A stretch of DNA of 35,461 nt from Gammaproteobacteria bacterium (GCA_025458675.1 JALORY010000010.1:1-35461), one strand, 5' to 3'. Numbered from the stretch's first letter, positions 1 to 9,264 are shown. Notes: a model not told the origin generated them from the letters alone. A program made the numbers and translations.

Positions 1-98
1 TGATTGCGCCGATTGCGATGGAGGAGGGGCTGCGGTTCGCGATTCGCGAAGGCGGCCGCACCGTCGGCGCCGGCGTCGTGGCGAAGGTTATCGAGTGA
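1..98 (+). CDS. tuf: Elongation factor Tu, C-terminal end (partial)
   Basis: Only the last 31 codons are present, and the gene is cut by the window start. The reading frame beginning at base 3 gives [18 protein letters not shown] followed by [13 protein letters not shown] and a TGA at 96-98. This is the highly conserved end of EF-Tu domain 3, the GTPase that brings aminoacyl-tRNA to the ribosome. Its place directly before rpsJ matches the str-S10 gene order (rpsL-rpsG-fusA-tuf-rpsJ) common in proteobacteria. The stop lies 5 bases before the rpsJ ATG, so the two genes are probably co-transcribed. Confidence 0.95.
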   Translation, partial: IAPIAMEEGLRFAIREGGRTVGAGVVAKVIE

Positions 99-103
99 CA
101 AAC

Positions 104-415
104 ATGGCCAGCCAGAGAATCCGCATCCGTCTCCAGGCCTTCGACCACCGACTGATCGATCAGTCGGCGCGGGAGATCGTCGACACGGCGAAGCGCACGG
201 GCGCCCAGGTCGTGGGCCCCATCCCGCTGCCGACCAAGAAGGAACGCTTCACCGTGCTCGTGTCGCCGCACGTCAACAAGGACGCGCGCGACCAGTACGA
301 GCTGCGCACGCACAAGCGGCTGATGGACATCGTCGACCCGACCGACAAGACGGTCGACGCACTGATGAAACTCGATCTGGCGGCCGGTGTGGACGTCCAG
401 ATCAAGCTGAACTGA
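104..415 (+). CDS. rpsJ: 30S ribosomal protein S10
   Basis: The 103-residue product has the S10 hallmarks [29 protein letters not shown] and [14 protein letters not shown]10 sits in the head of the small subunit and, as NusE in E. coli, also takes part in transcription antitermination. I chose ATG 104 because it gives the family length and the usual [10 protein letters not shown] start. A GTG at 95 in the same frame would add three residues and overlap the tuf stop. It is the first gene of the S10 cluster. Only 5 bases separate it from tuf, so there is no room for an E. coli-type S10 leader. Confidence 0.97.
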   Translation: MASQRIRIRLQAFDHRLIDQSAREIVDTAKRTGAQVVGPIPLPTKKERFTVLVSPHVNKDARDQYELRTHKRLMDIVDPTDKTVDALMKLDLAAGVDVQIKLN

Positions 416-425
416 GGTCGAAACG

Positions 426-1070
426 ATGGCGATCGGACTGGTCGGTCGTAAGGTGGGGATGACCCGCGTCTTCACGGAGGCGGGGGAGACCTTGCCGGTG
501 ACCGTGATCGAGGTGGAGCCGAACCGGGTCACGCAGGTGCGCACGGCAGAGACCGACGGCTATCGTGCCATCCAGGTCGCCGTGGGCACGCAGAAGGCGA
601 GCCGCGTGAACAAGCCCGAGGCGGGGCACTTGGCGAAGGCGGGCGCGGAGCCCGGTCGTGGGCTCTGGGAGTTCCGCCCGGAGGACGACGCGGCCGAGTT
701 GCCGGCGGTCGGCGCCGAGGTCCGGGTCGACATCTTCGAGGCGGGCCAGAAGGTCGACGTCCGCGGTGTCACGAAGGGCAAGGGCTACCAGGGCGGCGTC
801 AAGCGCCACCACTTCGCCACGCAGGATGCGACGCACGGCAACTCGCTGTCGCACCGCGCCCCGGGCTCGATCGGCCAGCGCCAGACGCCGGGTCGGGTGT
901 TCAAGGGCAAGCGAATGGCGGGCCAGATGGGCAACGTGAATCGCACCGCCGTGAACCTCACGGTCGTGCGGGTCGACGCGGAGCGCAACCTGCTGCTCGT
1001 GCGTGGCGCCGTGCCGGGCGCCCCGGGCGGCGACGTGGTCGTTACGCCGGCCGCGAAAGTGAGGGGCTGA
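426..1070 (+). CDS. rplC: 50S ribosomal protein L3
   Basis: The 214-residue product starts [16 protein letters not shown], the L3 N-terminus. It has the central loop with [17 protein letters not shown] and the [18 protein letters not shown] stretch that reaches toward the peptidyl transferase centre. L3 is an early assembly protein of the large subunit. The gene follows rpsJ by 10 bases and precedes rplD by 5, as expected within one operon. Length and motifs agree with full-length L3, and nothing is missing. Confidence 0.97.
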   Translation: MAIGLVGRKVGMTRVFTEAGETLPVTVIEVEPNRVTQVRTAETDGYRAIQVAVGTQKASRVNKPEAGHLAKAGAEPGRGLWEFRPEDDAAELPAVGAEVRVDIFEAGQKVDVRGVTKGKGYQGGVKRHHFATQDATHGNSLSHRAPGSIGQRQTPGRVFKGKRMAGQMGNVNRTAVNLTVVRVDAERNLLLVRGAVPGAPGGDVVVTPAAKVRG

Positions 1071-1075
1071 GGGAC

Positions 1076-1690
1076 ATGGATCTCAACGTACAGGCTCTGG
1101 TCGGGGCCGGCGGGACCGTGCAGGTGCCCGACGCGGTCTTCGCTGCCGACTACAAGGAAGCCTTGGTGCACCAGGTGGTGACTGCCTACCTGGCCGGCGC
1201 GCGCGCCGGCACCAAGGCGCAGAAGACGCGCTCCGAGGTCAGCGGCGGCGGCAAGAAGCCGTGGCGCCAGAAGGGCACCGGCCGCGCACGCTCGGGCACG
1301 AGCCGCGGTCCGATCTGGCGGAAGGGCGGCGTGACCTTCGCGGCGTCGCCGCGCAACTACGACCAGAAGGTCAACCGCAAGATGTACCAGGGCGCGCTGC
1401 GCTCGATCCTCTCCGAACTGGTCCGGCAGGAACGGCTGGTCGTGGTGGACGAGTTCACGCTCGAGCAGCCGAAGACGAAGGCCCTCATGGGCAAGCTCGG
1501 CCAGCTGGGCGTCAAGGACGCCCTGATCGTGGTCGAGGAGCCGGGCGAGAACCTCTACCTCGCCGGCCGCAACGTGCACGCGGTGGACGTTCGCGACGTC
1601 TCGGAAGTGGATCCCGTGAGTCTCATGGCGTTCGAGAAGGTCGTCGTTTCCCGGGGCGCTCTGGCGAAGATCGGAGAGAGGCTGGCATGA
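1076..1690 (+). CDS. rplD: 50S ribosomal protein L4
   Basis: The 204-residue product carries the L4 extended loop with [20 protein letters not shown] followed by [16 protein letters not shown], which lines the peptide exit tunnel. In E. coli L4 also represses the S10 operon by acting on its leader mRNA. No equivalent leader lies in this window because rpsJ follows tuf directly, so that control may be absent or located upstream. A GAGGGAC Shine-Dalgarno-like sequence is just before the ATG. The stop overlaps the rplW start (ATGA), suggesting translational coupling. Confidence 0.97.
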   Translation: MDLNVQALVGAGGTVQVPDAVFAADYKEALVHQVVTAYLAGARAGTKAQKTRSEVSGGGKKPWRQKGTGRARSGTSRGPIWRKGGVTFAASPRNYDQKVNRKMYQGALRSILSELVRQERLVVVDEFTLEQPKTKALMGKLGQLGVKDALIVVEEPGENLYLAGRNVHAVDVRDVSEVDPVSLMAFEKVVVSRGALAKIGERLA

Positions 1691-1983
1691 ACCAGGAAAG
1701 GATGATGCGCGTGCTGCTCCGTCCGATCGTGTCGGAGAAGAGCACCAACCTCGCCGACGCTTCCCGTCAGTTCGCCTTCCAGGTACTGCGCGATGCGTCC
1801 AAGCCCGAGATCCGGCAGGCCGTCGAGAAGCTGTTCAACGTGCAGGTCGCGGAGGTCCGCGTGACCAACGTGAAAGGGAAAGCCAAGCGCTTCGGCGCCA
1901 TGCAGGGTCGACGCAAGGACTGGAAGAAGGCCTATGTGCGCCTGAAGGAAGGCTTCGACATCCAGTTCGCCGGCGGCGCCTGA
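1687..1983 (+). CDS. rplW: 50S ribosomal protein L23
   Basis: The 98-residue product shows [15 protein letters not shown] near the start and [11 protein letters not shown]-like [20 protein letters not shown] in the loop region, typical of L23. L23 lies at the exit of the nascent peptide tunnel and is the docking site for trigger factor and SRP in bacteria. ATG 1687 overlaps the rplD stop by four bases. The open frame continues upstream through rplD in another frame, but only this start gives the family length. Confidence 0.97.
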   Translation: MNQERMMRVLLRPIVSEKSTNLADASRQFAFQVLRDASKPEIRQAVEKLFNVQVAEVRVTNVKGKAKRFGAMQGRRKDWKKAYVRLKEGFDIQFAGGA

Positions 1984-2016
1984 GCCCGGTAACGGCAAGT
2001 CAGCGGAAGCAGAATC

Positions 2017-2844
2017 ATGCCCATCGTCAAAGCGAAACCCACGTCGGCCGGCCGCCGGTTCGTGGTCCGGGTCACCACTCCCGGGCTGCACAAGGGCGAG
2101 CCCCACGCCGCGCTGGTCGAGAAGCAGAGCCGGACCGGCGGCCGCAACAACGCCGGCCGAGTCACCACGCGCCACAAGGGCGGCGGCCACAAGCGCCGCT
2201 ACCGCATGGTCGACTTCAAGCGCACGAAGGACGGGATCAAGGCCGTCGTCGAGCGACTCGAGTACGACCCGAACCGTACGGCGCACATTGCGCTGATCCG
2301 CTACGCGGACGGCGAGCGCGCGTACATCGTCGCGCCGCGCGGCCTCAAGGCCGGCGACTCGGTGATGTCGGGCTCCGAGGCGCCGATTGCGCCGGGCAAC
2401 TGTCTGCCGCTGCGCAGCATCCCCGTCGGCACGGTCGTGCACAACGTCGAGCTGCAGAAGGGCCGGGGCGCCCAGATCGCGCGGGCTGCGGGTGCGTCGG
2501 TCCAGATCATCGCCCGCGAAGGCGACTACGCGACCGTGCGACTGCGTTCCGGCGAGATGCGCCGCGTCCACTCCGACTGCCGCGCGGTGATCGGCGAGGT
2601 GGGGAATACGGACAACAACCTGCGCTCGCTCGGCAAGGCCGGGGCGAAGCGCTGGCGCGGCATCCGCCCGACGGTGCGCGGCGTCGCGATGAACCCGGTC
2701 GACCACCCGCACGGCGGCGGCGAGGGCCGCACCTCGGGCGGCCGTCACCCGGTGAGCCCCTGGGGCACGCCGACCAAGGGCTACAAGACGCGCAACAACA
2801 AGCGCACGGACGGAATGATCGTCCGCCGGCGCGGGCGCAAGTGA
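2017..2844 (+). CDS. rplB: 50S ribosomal protein L2
   Basis: The 275-residue product has the complete L2 layout: an N-terminal RNA-binding OB fold with [21 protein letters not shown], an SH3-like middle domain, and the C-terminal segment [14 protein letters not shown] containing the conserved histidine near the peptidyl transferase centre. It ends in the basic tail [14 protein letters not shown]2 is a primary 23S rRNA binder needed for subunit association. A 33-base gap separates it from rplW and contains a GGAAGCAG sequence that can serve as a ribosome binding site. Confidence 0.98.
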   Translation: MPIVKAKPTSAGRRFVVRVTTPGLHKGEPHAALVEKQSRTGGRNNAGRVTTRHKGGGHKRRYRMVDFKRTKDGIKAVVERLEYDPNRTAHIALIRYADGERAYIVAPRGLKAGDSVMSGSEAPIAPGNCLPLRSIPVGTVVHNVELQKGRGAQIARAAGASVQIIAREGDYATVRLRSGEMRRVHSDCRAVIGEVGNTDNNLRSLGKAGAKRWRGIRPTVRGVAMNPVDHPHGGGEGRTSGGRHPVSPWGTPTKGYKTRNNKRTDGMIVRRRGRK

Positions 2845-2864
2845 TCAGGTTGAGGTGAACTGCC

Positions 2865-3137
2865 GTGCCACGTTCCATTAGAAAGGGGCCCTTCGTCGAC
2901 CACCACCTGATCAAGAAGGTGGAGGACGCCGTCGCGACGAGCAACAAGCGCCCGATCAAGACCTGGTCGCGCCGCTCCATGATCCTGCCGGAGATGGTCG
3001 GTCTGACCATCGCGGTGCACAACGGCAAGCAGCACGTGCCGGTGCTCGTCACCGAGAACATGGTCGGCCACAAGCTCGGCGAGTTCGTGCAGACGCGCAC
3101 CTACCGCGGTCACGCGGCGGACAAGAAGACGAAGTGA
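2865..3137 (+). CDS. rpsS: 30S ribosomal protein S19
   Basis: The 90-residue product begins [14 protein letters not shown] and contains [15 protein letters not shown] and the [16 protein letters not shown] motif, all diagnostic of S19. S19 binds 16S rRNA in the head next to S13. The start codon is GTG at 2865. No nearby ATG gives the right N-terminus, and AGGTGA at 2853-2858 is well placed as the ribosome binding site. The gene is 20 bases after rplB and 10 before rplV. Confidence 0.97.
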   Translation: MPRSIRKGPFVDHHLIKKVEDAVATSNKRPIKTWSRRSMILPEMVGLTIAVHNGKQHVPVLVTENMVGHKLGEFVQTRTYRGHAADKKTK

Positions 3138-3147
3138 GGGAGCCGCC

Positions 3148-3480
3148 ATGCAGGCACTAGCAAAGCTGCGCAACGCGCACATCTCGCCGCAGAAGGGGCG
3201 CCTGGTCGCCGACCAGATACGCGGACTGGCCGTCGAGAAAGCGCTCAACCTTCTGGCTTTCAGCGACAAGAAGGCAGCTGCGATCATCAAGAAGGTGCTC
3301 GACTCCGCGATAGCGAACGCCGAGAACAACGAGGGCGCCGACGTAGACGAGCTCAAGGTGCGAGCGATCTGCGTCGACGAGGGCCCCGTCATGAAGCGCA
3401 TCATGCCGCGCGCGAAGGGGCGCGCCGACCGGATCGTGAAGCGTACCAGCCACATAACCGTGACCGTCGCCGACGACTGA
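3148..3480 (+). CDS. rplV: 50S ribosomal protein L22
   Basis: The 110-residue product has the L22 features [20 protein letters not shown], an [10 protein letters not shown] segment, and the extended hairpin [20 protein letters not shown] that lines the exit tunnel near L4 (the macrolide-resistance loop in other bacteria). It is within the S10 operon, 10 bases after rpsS. AGGGAG before the ATG is a plausible ribosome binding site. No unusual residues were noted. Confidence 0.97.
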   Translation: MQALAKLRNAHISPQKGRLVADQIRGLAVEKALNLLAFSDKKAAAIIKKVLDSAIANAENNEGADVDELKVRAICVDEGPVMKRIMPRAKGRADRIVKRTSHITVTVADD

Positions 3481-3497
3481 GCGGAAGAGAGAAGGAA

Positions 3498-4190
3498 ATG
3501 GGTCAGAAAGTCCATCCGACCGGGATCCGCCTTGGCATCGTCAAGGACTGGAACTCGAAGTGGTTCGCCGGTAGCAAGCACTACGCGGACCTGCTGAACA
3601 CCGACCTCGCGGTTCGCGGCTTCCTCAAGCGCAAGCTGTCGCAGGCGTCGGTGAGCAGGATCCAGATCGATCGGCCGGCCAAGAACGCGCACATCACGAT
3701 CCACACGGCGCGCCCGGGCGTGGTCATCGGGAAGAAGGGCGAGGACATCGACGCGCTGCGCGCGGAGGTGGCACGCCGCATGGGCATCCCGGTGCACATC
3801 AGCATCGAGGAGATCCGGAAGCCCGAGCTGGACGCCCAGCTGGTCGCCGAGGGCATCGCGCAGCAGCTCGAGCGCCGCATCATGTTCCGCCGCGCGATGA
3901 AGCGCGCCGTCCAGAACGCGATGCGCCTCGGTGCCGAGGGCGTGAAGGTGAACGTGGCGGGGCGCCTCAACGGGGCCGAGATCGCCCGTAGCGAGTGGTA
4001 TCGCGAGGGACGGGTGCCGCTGCACACGCTCCGCGCCGACATCGACTATGGCTTCGCCGAGGCGCGCACCACTTACGGGGTTATCGGCGTGAAGGTCTGG
4101 ATCTTCAAGGGCGAGGTGTTCGGGGACGCCGAGCAGGCCGAGCAGGCCCCCGCCCCGAAGGGCAAGGGCCCGGCGGCGAAGAGGACCTGA
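3498..4190 (+). CDS. rpsC: 30S ribosomal protein S3
   Basis: The 230-residue product begins [20 protein letters not shown]. It has a type-2 KH domain with the loop [12 protein letters not shown] and a C-terminal domain with [20 protein letters not shown] and [17 protein letters not shown]3 forms part of the mRNA entry channel of the 30S subunit. The last 20 residues are an Ala/Pro/Lys-rich tail, which varies in the family. The stop is 2 bases from the rplP start. Confidence 0.97.
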   Translation: MGQKVHPTGIRLGIVKDWNSKWFAGSKHYADLLNTDLAVRGFLKRKLSQASVSRIQIDRPAKNAHITIHTARPGVVIGKKGEDIDALRAEVARRMGIPVHISIEEIRKPELDAQLVAEGIAQQLERRIMFRRAMKRAVQNAMRLGAEGVKVNVAGRLNGAEIARSEWYREGRVPLHTLRADIDYGFAEARTTYGVIGVKVWIFKGEVFGDAEQAEQAPAPKGKGPAAKRT

Positions 4191-4192
4191 GC

Positions 4193-4606
4193 ATGTTGCA
4201 GCCCAAGCGAACCAAGTTCCGCAAGCAGCACAAGGGTCGCAACACCGGCCTCGCACTCAGCGGCAACACCGTCGCCTTCGGCGAGTACGGGCTCAAGGCG
4301 ACGACCCGCGGGCGACTGACGGCGCGGCAGATCGAGGCGGCCCGGCGCGCGATCTCCCGCCACGTGAAGCGCGGCGGCAAGGTCTACATCCGGATCTTTC
4401 CGGACAAGCCCATCAGCAAGAAGCCTCTCGAGGTGCGCATGGGCAGCGGCAAGGGCAACGTCGAGTACTGGGTCGCCGAGATCCAGCCCGGCAAGATGCT
4501 CTACGAGATCGAGGGGATCCCGGAGGAGCTTGCGCGGCAGGCCTTCTCCCTCGCGGCGGCGAAGCTGCCGCTGCGCACCACCTTCGCCACGCGGACGATC
4601 ATGTGA
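4193..4606 (+). CDS. rplP: 50S ribosomal protein L16
   Basis: The 137-residue product begins [17 protein letters not shown] and carries [20 protein letters not shown] and the [19 protein letters not shown] motif of L16, a protein near the A site of the large subunit. ATG 4193 gives the standard length. The conserved MGSGKG loop contains the arginine that is hydroxylated by RoxA/YcfD in E. coli at the preceding VRMGSGKG position, and that sequence is present here. The gene overlaps rpmC by one base (TGATG). Confidence 0.97.
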   Translation: MLQPKRTKFRKQHKGRNTGLALSGNTVAFGEYGLKATTRGRLTARQIEAARRAISRHVKRGGKVYIRIFPDKPISKKPLEVRMGSGKGNVEYWVAEIQPGKMLYEIEGIPEELARQAFSLAAAKLPLRTTFATRTIM

Positions 4607-4800
4607 TGAACGCGAAAGAGCTCAGGCAGAAGACGCCCGCCGAACTGGAGGCGGAGATCGTCAACCTCCGCAAGGAGCAGTTCAACCTGCGCATGCAGCG
4701 GGGAACGGGGCAGATGTCGCGCCCGCACCTGATGCGCGAGGTCCGGAAGAACATCGCCCGTGCCAAGACGGTGCTGAACGAGAAGCAGGGTAAGTCGTGA
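4606..4800 (+). CDS. rpmC: 50S ribosomal protein L29
   Basis: The 64-residue, mostly helical product has [18 protein letters not shown] and [15 protein letters not shown], matching the L29 helical hairpin. L29 sits beside L23 at the tunnel exit. ATG 4606 is preferred over the in-frame GTG 4603 because it gives the normal N-terminus. The start overlaps the rplP stop, and the end overlaps the rpsQ start (TGATG), so the three genes look translationally coupled. Confidence 0.96.
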   Translation: MNAKELRQKTPAELEAEIVNLRKEQFNLRMQRGTGQMSRPHLMREVRKNIARAKTVLNEKQGKS

Positions 4801-5063
4801 TGAGCGAGCAACAGGTCTCCAACCGTACGCTGCAGGGTCGGGTCGTCAGCAGCAAGATGGACAAGACGATCACCGTCCTGGTCGAGCGGCAGGTGCAGCA
4901 TCCCGTCTACGGCAAGTTCATCCGCCGGTCGACGAAGGTGCATGCGCACGACGAGAACAACGAGTGCAAGGCGGGCGACGTGGTCGTCGTCGAGCAGTGC
5001 CGCCCGCTGTCGAAGACGAAGACGTGGCGGCTGGTCAAGGTCGTCGGGCGCGCCAGCGATTGA
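4800..5063 (+). CDS. rpsQ: 30S ribosomal protein S17
   Basis: The 87-residue product is an OB-fold protein with [20 protein letters not shown], the [16 protein letters not shown] motif and [19 protein letters not shown], all typical of S17, a primary 16S rRNA binder. ATG 4800 overlaps the rpmC stop. GTG 4797 lies in the same frame but would add only one residue. It is the last gene of the S10 operon, and a 37-base gap follows before rplN. Confidence 0.97.
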   Translation: MSEQQVSNRTLQGRVVSSKMDKTITVLVERQVQHPVYGKFIRRSTKVHAHDENNECKAGDVVVVEQCRPLSKTKTWRLVKVVGRASD

Positions 5064-5100
5064 GCGGCGCCGGGCCAACGGGTTGCGGGAGTAGAAGGTC

Positions 5101-5469
5101 ATGATCCAGATGCAGTCGACGCTCGGCGTCGCCGACAACAGCGGCGCGAAGCAGGTGCAATGCATCAAGGTGCTCGGGGGTTCGCACCGGCGATACGCCG
5201 GTATCGGCGACATCATCAAGGTGTCGGTGAAGGATGCGATCCCGCGTGGCAAGGTCAAGAAGGGCGACGTCTACAACGCCGTCGTGGTGCGCACGCGCAA
5301 GGGCGTGCGGCGGCCGGACGGTTCGGTGATCCGCTTCGACGGCAACGCAGCGGTGCTCCTCAACAACCAGCTGCAGCCTATCGGCACCCGCATCTTCGGG
5401 CCCGTGACGCGAGAGCTGCGTTCGGAGCGCTTCATGAAGATCATTTCGCTTGCTCCTGAGGTGCTGTGA
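5101..5469 (+). CDS. rplN: 50S ribosomal protein L14
   Basis: The 122-residue product matches L14 over its full length: [19 protein letters not shown] at the start, [20 protein letters not shown] in the middle, and [23 protein letters not shown] at the end. L14 forms an intersubunit bridge and is the docking site of the silencing factor RsfS. It opens the spc cluster. The 37-base gap upstream is too short to be sure of a promoter. GAAGGTC precedes the ATG closely. Confidence 0.97.
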   Translation: MIQMQSTLGVADNSGAKQVQCIKVLGGSHRRYAGIGDIIKVSVKDAIPRGKVKKGDVYNAVVVRTRKGVRRPDGSVIRFDGNAAVLLNNQLQPIGTRIFGPVTRELRSERFMKIISLAPEVL

Positions 5470-5478
5470 GGTCCCGCC

Positions 5479-5802
5479 ATGGCGATGCGCAAGATTCGTA
5501 AGGGCGACCAGGTGGTCGTCACCACGGGCAAGGACAAGGGCAAGCGCGGCACCGTGCTTCGCATGCTCGGCGACGAGAAGCTGGTCGTCGAGAACGTGAA
5601 CATCGCCAAGAAGCACGTGCGGCCGAACCCGATGCGCGGCGAGCAGGGCGGGATCGTCGATAGGGAGATGCCGTTGCACGTCTCGAACGTGGCCCTTTAC
5701 AACCCGACGACCGGCAAGGCCGACCGTGTGGGATTCAAGACGCTGGACGACGGCCGCAAGGTTCGCGTGTTCAAGTCGAACGGCGAAGTCGTGGACGTCT
5801 GA
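5479..5802 (+). CDS. rplX: 50S ribosomal protein L24
   Basis: The 107-residue product contains the KOW motif in [19 protein letters not shown], then [22 protein letters not shown], as in L24. L24 initiates large-subunit assembly by binding the 5' end of 23S rRNA. It lies between rplN and rplE with spacings of 9 and 15 bases, in the standard spc order. No oddities were seen. Confidence 0.97.
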   Translation: MAMRKIRKGDQVVVTTGKDKGKRGTVLRMLGDEKLVVENVNIAKKHVRPNPMRGEQGGIVDREMPLHVSNVALYNPTTGKADRVGFKTLDDGRKVRVFKSNGEVVDV

Positions 5803-5817
5803 GCAGAGTGACTACCG

Positions 5818-6357
5818 ATGGCTAGGTTGCAGACCCTCTACCGCGAGAAGATCGCCAAGGACCTGAAGGATCGCTTCGGCTACCAGTCGGCGATGCAGGT
5901 TCCGCGCATAACCAAGATCACGCTGAACATGGGCGTGGGCGAGGCCACCGCCGACAAGAAGATCCTCGACCACGCCGTGGGCGACATGGAGAAGATCGCC
6001 GGCCAGAAGGCGGTGATCACGAAGGCGCGCAAGTCGATCGCGACCTTCAAGATCCGCGAGGGCTGGCCCATCGGCTGCAAGGTGACGCTGCGGCGCGAGC
6101 GCATGTACGAGTTCCTGGACCGACTGATCTCGGTCGCGATCCCGCGTATCCGCGACTTCCGGGGCCTCAACCCGCGCGCGTTCGACGGGCAGGGCAACTA
6201 CAGCATGGGCGTGCGCGAGCAGATCATCTTCCCCGAGATCGACTACGACAAGGTCGACGCGCTTCGCGGCATGGACATCGTGATCACGACCACGGCGCGC
6301 ACCGATGCAGAAGGCCGGGCGCTGCTCGAGGCCTTCAACTTCCCGTTCAGGAGCTGA
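5818..6357 (+). CDS. rplE: 50S ribosomal protein L5
   Basis: The 179-residue product has [17 protein letters not shown], the [22 protein letters not shown] motif region and [23 protein letters not shown], diagnostic of L5, the 5S rRNA-binding protein of the central protuberance. In E. coli, S8 represses the spc operon by binding mRNA at the rplE start. The 15-base gap here shows no obvious S8-type helix, although I could not fold it by computation. Confidence 0.97.
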   Translation: MARLQTLYREKIAKDLKDRFGYQSAMQVPRITKITLNMGVGEATADKKILDHAVGDMEKIAGQKAVITKARKSIATFKIREGWPIGCKVTLRRERMYEFLDRLISVAIPRIRDFRGLNPRAFDGQGNYSMGVREQIIFPEIDYDKVDALRGMDIVITTTARTDAEGRALLEAFNFPFRS

Positions 6358-6365
6358 GACGGCGC

Positions 6366-6671
6366 ATGGCGAAGAAGAGCATGATCAACCGCGAGGTTAA
6401 GCGGTCGAAGATCGCGGCCAGGTTCAAGGCCAAGCGGGCGGCGCTCAAGGCGGCCATCAAGAACCCCAAGAGCACCGCGGAGCAGGTGGACCACGCGGTC
6501 CTGGCGCTGCAGAAGCTGCCACGCGACGCCGGCCCGACCCGCGCGCACAACCGGTGCCGGGTGTCGGGTCGCCCGCACGGGGTCTACCGGAAGTTCGGGC
6601 TGGGCCGGAACAAGCTCCGCGAGGCGGCGATGCGCGGGGACGTGCCGGGCCTCGTGAAGGCGAGTTGGTAA
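6366..6671 (+). CDS. rpsN: 30S ribosomal protein S14 (zinc-free long form)
   Basis: The 101-residue product starts [16 protein letters not shown] and has [29 protein letters not shown], the S14 signature. Its length and the absence of paired CxxC motifs mark the zinc-independent C-minus form found in most gammaproteobacteria. It lies 8 bases after rplE. A 132-base gap follows before rpsH and contains promoter-like hexamers and a hairpin. This is the largest break inside the ribosomal protein block. Confidence 0.97.
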   Translation: MAKKSMINREVKRSKIAARFKAKRAALKAAIKNPKSTAEQVDHAVLALQKLPRDAGPTRAHNRCRVSGRPHGVYRKFGLGRNKLREAAMRGDVPGLVKASW

Positions 6672-6688
6672 GGGACGAAAGAAACGGC

Positions 6689-6716
6689 TGGAAATCCGCC
6701 GGCCGTTGATTAAACT
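6689..6716 (+). promoter_or_regulatory. Candidate sigma70-type promoter upstream of rpsH
   Basis: TGGAAA at 6689-6694 (4 of 6 matches to TTGACA) is followed, after a 16-base spacer, by TAAACT at 6711-6716 (4 of 6 matches to TATAAT). Predicted transcription start is near 6723, about 80 bases before rpsH. It lies in the only long gap between rpsN and rpsH. The match is moderate, and no experimental support can be seen from the sequence. Confidence 0.4.
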
Positions 6717-6719
6717 ATG

Positions 6720-6742
6720 CGGCTCCCCTCCGCGGGGAGCCG
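6720..6742 (+). other. Perfect 9-bp hairpin in the rpsN-rpsH gap
   Basis: CGGCTCCCC (6720-6728) pairs perfectly with GGGGAGCCG (6734-6742) around a 5-base TCCGC loop, followed by TCTTCTGTCGATTTTGGG. The weak T tract makes it a possible partial terminator or attenuator. It could equally be a 5'-end stabilising or processing hairpin if the nearby promoter is real. It does not resemble the S8-binding helix, which needs an internal loop with conserved unpaired bases. Confidence 0.6.
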
Positions 6743-6803
6743 TCTTCTGTCGATTTTGGGTATCGCGCCCAGCGGGCGGTCTGACCCAGGGAGTGCAAAT
6801 TCA

Positions 6804-7199
6804 ATGAGCATGTCAGATCCCGTCGCGGATATGTTCACGCGCATCCGTAACGGCCAGGCCGCGCGCAAAGCCTCGGTCGTCATGCCCTCTTCCAAGCTGA
6901 AGCTGAGCATCGCCCAGGTCCTGAAGGACGAGGGCTACATCGCCGGGTTCGGGGAGGCCGAGGTCGACGGCAAGAAGCAGCTCGAGGTTGGCCTCAAGTA
7001 CTTCCAGGGCAAGCCCGTGATCGAGCTGATCCGCAGGGTGAGCCGGCCGGGACTGCGGATCTACCGCGGTCGCGACGAGCTGCCCAAGGTTCGCGACGGG
7101 CTGGGCATCGCGATCGTCTCCACCTCGCAGGGGATCATGACCGACCGCGCGGCCCGCAAGGCCGGCCACGGCGGCGAAGTGATCGCCCTGGTCGCGTAA
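6804..7199 (+). CDS. rpsH: 30S ribosomal protein S8
   Basis: The 131-residue product starts [18 protein letters not shown] and ends with [31 protein letters not shown], the conserved S8 C-terminus. S8 is a central-domain 16S rRNA binder and, in E. coli, the translational repressor of the spc operon. ATG 6804 was chosen because AGGGAG at 6788-6793 is correctly spaced and the start matches the family. The frame is open back to ATG 6717 through the hairpin, but those 29 codons are not S8-like. Confidence 0.97.
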   Translation: MSMSDPVADMFTRIRNGQAARKASVVMPSSKLKLSIAQVLKDEGYIAGFGEAEVDGKKQLEVGLKYFQGKPVIELIRRVSRPGLRIYRGRDELPKVRDGLGIAIVSTSQGIMTDRAARKAGHGGEVIALVA

Positions 7200-7209
7200 G
7201 GAGGTCGCC

Positions 7210-7743
7210 ATGTCCCGAGTCGCGAAGAGCCCGATCGGCCTGGCAAAAGGCGTGAGCCTGGCTGTGGACGGGCAGAACGTCACGGTGAAGGGCGGCAAGG
7301 GCAGCCTGACGCTGCGCCTGCACCCCGACGTGACCCTGAGCGAGGACGACGGCGTCCTCACGGTGAAGCCCCGGGTCGAGTCCAAGACCGCCTGGTGCCA
7401 GGCTGGCACCGCGCGCGCAGTGCTGCGCAACATGGTCGAGGGCGTGAGCCAGGGGTTCCAGCGCCGCCTGACGCTGGTCGGCGTCGGCTATCGCGCGCAG
7501 GCCAAGGGGCAGACGCTCGGCCTCAGCCTCGGCTTCTCCCACCCTGTCGAGTACCGGGTGCCCGAGGGCATCACGATCGAAACCCCGTCGCAGACCGAGA
7601 TCGTGATCAGCGGCGCCGACCGCCAGAAGGTGGGCCAGGTCGCCGCGGACATCCGCCGCTACCGTCCGCCAGAGCCGTACAAGGGCAAGGGCATCCGCTA
7701 CACGGACGAGACCGTGCTGCGGAAAGAGGCGAAGAAGAAGTAA
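7210..7743 (+). CDS. rplF: 50S ribosomal protein L6
   Basis: The 177-residue product has the two tandem L6 folds, beginning [17 protein letters not shown] and ending with [18 protein letters not shown] and a lysine-rich tail, which is the L6 signature. L6 supports the factor-binding region near the sarcin-ricin loop. It is preceded by AAGGAGG at about 7198-7204, a near-perfect ribosome binding site, and sits 10 bases after rpsH in standard spc order. Confidence 0.97.
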   Translation: MSRVAKSPIGLAKGVSLAVDGQNVTVKGGKGSLTLRLHPDVTLSEDDGVLTVKPRVESKTAWCQAGTARAVLRNMVEGVSQGFQRRLTLVGVGYRAQAKGQTLGLSLGFSHPVEYRVPEGITIETPSQTEIVISGADRQKVGQVAADIRRYRPPEPYKGKGIRYTDETVLRKEAKKK

Positions 7744-7754
7744 GGGGCGCAACC

Positions 7755-8111
7755 ATGGACAAGAAGATCAGCCGGCAGCGGCGCGCGCGCCGCACTCGCA
7801 TGAAGATCAGGGAGCTCGGTGTCCATCGGCTGACGGTGCACCGGACGCCACGGCACATCTACGCCCAGGTCATCTCGCCGAGTGGCAGCGAGGTGGTCGT
7901 CGCGGCCTCGACGCTGGACAAGGGCGTCTCCGAAGCCATCGAGGGCTACACGGGCAACGCCGCCGCCGCTGCGGTCGTGGGCCGGATGATCGCCGAGCGC
8001 GCAAAGGCCGCTGGCGTGGAGCGCGTCGCCTTCGACCGCGCCGGGTTCAAGTACCACGGCCGCGTCAAGGCCCTGGCCGACGCCGCGCGTGAGCACGGCC
8101 TGCAATTCTAG
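7755..8111 (+). CDS. rplR: 50S ribosomal protein L18
   Basis: The 118-residue product begins [18 protein letters not shown]. It has [12 protein letters not shown] and ends [26 protein letters not shown], matching L18, which binds 5S rRNA with L5 and L25. ATG 7755 gives the family length; the frame stays open upstream through rplF but encodes nothing L18-like there. Gap to rplF is 11 bases. Confidence 0.97.
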   Translation: MDKKISRQRRARRTRMKIRELGVHRLTVHRTPRHIYAQVISPSGSEVVVAASTLDKGVSEAIEGYTGNAAAAAVVGRMIAERAKAAGVERVAFDRAGFKYHGRVKALADAAREHGLQF

Positions 8112-8122
8112 GAGCGGGAAGC

Positions 8123-8629
8123 ATGTCCCAGTACAACGTCAAGCCCGAGGGTGACGAGCTGCTCGAGAAGCTGGTCGCCGTCAACCGCGTGGCCAAGACC
8201 GTGAAGGGTGGCCGGCAGTTCGCGTTCGCCGCGCTGACGGTCGTCGGCGACGGCAACGGCCGGGTCGGTTTCGGCACCGGCAAGGCGCGCGAGGTTCCCG
8301 TCGCGATCCAGAAGGCCATGGAGAGCGCGCGCAAGAACATGAAGAAGGTGCGGCTCAAGGGCCACACGCTGCAGCACCCCCTCGTCGGCCATCACGGCGC
8401 GGCGCGCGTCTTCATGCAGCCGGCCTCGGACGGCACCGGCATCATCGCTGGCGGCGCCATGCGCGCGGTCTTCGAGGTCTGCGGGGTGCACAACGTGCTC
8501 GCCAAGTGCATCGGGACGAACAACCCGATCAACGTGGTTCGCGCCACGCTCGAGGGCCTGACCGGCATGTCGGACCCCGAGTCGGTCGCGCTAAAGCGCG
8601 GCAAGACCGTGGAAGAGATCCTGAGCTGA
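8123..8629 (+). CDS. rpsE: 30S ribosomal protein S5
   Basis: The 168-residue product has an N-terminal double-stranded RNA-binding domain ([41 protein letters not shown]) and a C-terminal domain with [20 protein letters not shown] and [11 protein letters not shown]5 lies at the mRNA entry site and affects decoding accuracy. The position between rplR and rpmD is standard. AGGAGCGGG before the ATG is a good ribosome binding site. Confidence 0.97.
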   Translation: MSQYNVKPEGDELLEKLVAVNRVAKTVKGGRQFAFAALTVVGDGNGRVGFGTGKAREVPVAIQKAMESARKNMKKVRLKGHTLQHPLVGHHGAARVFMQPASDGTGIIAGGAMRAVFEVCGVHNVLAKCIGTNNPINVVRATLEGLTGMSDPESVALKRGKTVEEILS

Positions 8630-8639
8630 GGGCGTCGCC

Positions 8640-8828
8640 ATGGCCGACAAGAAGATGATGAAGGTGACCCTGGTGCGCAGCGCGCACGGGCGCCTCGCGG
8701 CCCACAAGGCCTGTGTGCGCGGACTCGGGCTGCGCCGGATGCACCACACCGTCGTGGTCGAGGACACCCCCGCGACCCGTGGCATGGTGAACAAGGTTTC
8801 GTACATGGTGAAGGTGGAGGACGCCTGA
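8640..8828 (+). CDS. rpmD: 50S ribosomal protein L30
   Basis: The 62-residue product contains [26 protein letters not shown] and a short C-terminal strand, as in bacterial L30. It is small but correctly placed between rpsE and rplO, which supports the call. The stop is one base before the rplO ATG. L30 is absent from some bacterial groups but is normal in proteobacteria. Confidence 0.96.
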   Translation: MADKKMMKVTLVRSAHGRLAAHKACVRGLGLRRMHHTVVVEDTPATRGMVNKVSYMVKVEDA

Positions 8829-8829
8829 C

Positions 8830-9264
8830 ATGCGCCTTAACAGCCTGAAACCCGGCGCAGGGGCGCGCCCGACCGGCAAGCGCCTCGGGCGCGGCATCGG
8901 CAGTGGCCTCGGCAAGACCTCGGGCCGCGGCCACAAGGGGCAGCGCGCGCGCGCCGGCGGGTACCACAAGGTCGGCTTCGAGGGCGGCCAGATGCCGCTC
9001 CAGCGTCGTCTGCCCAAGGTCGGCTTCCGGTCCGAGCTCAAGCGCGTCACCCGCGAGGTGCGCCTTTCGGAGCTCGCCAAGGTCACCGGCGACGTAGTCG
9101 ATCTCGCTGCCCTGCAGTCCGCAGGCGTGCTTCCGCTCGCGATCCTGCGCGCGAAGCTGATCCTGTCGGGCACCATCGACCGCGCCGTGACCGTGCGCGG
9201 CCTGATGGCGACCAAGGGTGCGCGCGCGGCCGTCGAGAAGGCCGGCGGCAGGTTCGAGGACTGA
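8830..9264 (+). CDS. rplO: 50S ribosomal protein L15
   Basis: The 144-residue product begins [20 protein letters not shown]. It has the glycine/arginine-rich [18 protein letters not shown] stretch and [16 protein letters not shown], all diagnostic of L15, a late-assembly protein of the large subunit. It is separated from rpmD by a single base and from secY by 10 bases, so translation of the three genes is probably coupled. Confidence 0.97.
   Translation: MRLNSLKPGAGARPTGKRLGRGIGSGLGKTSGRGHKGQRARAGGYHKVGFEGGQMPLQRRLPKVGFRSELKRVTREVRLSELAKVTGDVVDLAALQSAGVLPLAILRAKLILSGTIDRAVTVRGLMATKGARAAVEKAGGRFED

Noticed and set aside
6717-6803. N-terminal extension of S8 from ATG 6717
   Set aside because: The 29 extra codons run through the hairpin and do not resemble S8; AGGAG-type site and family start support ATG 6804.
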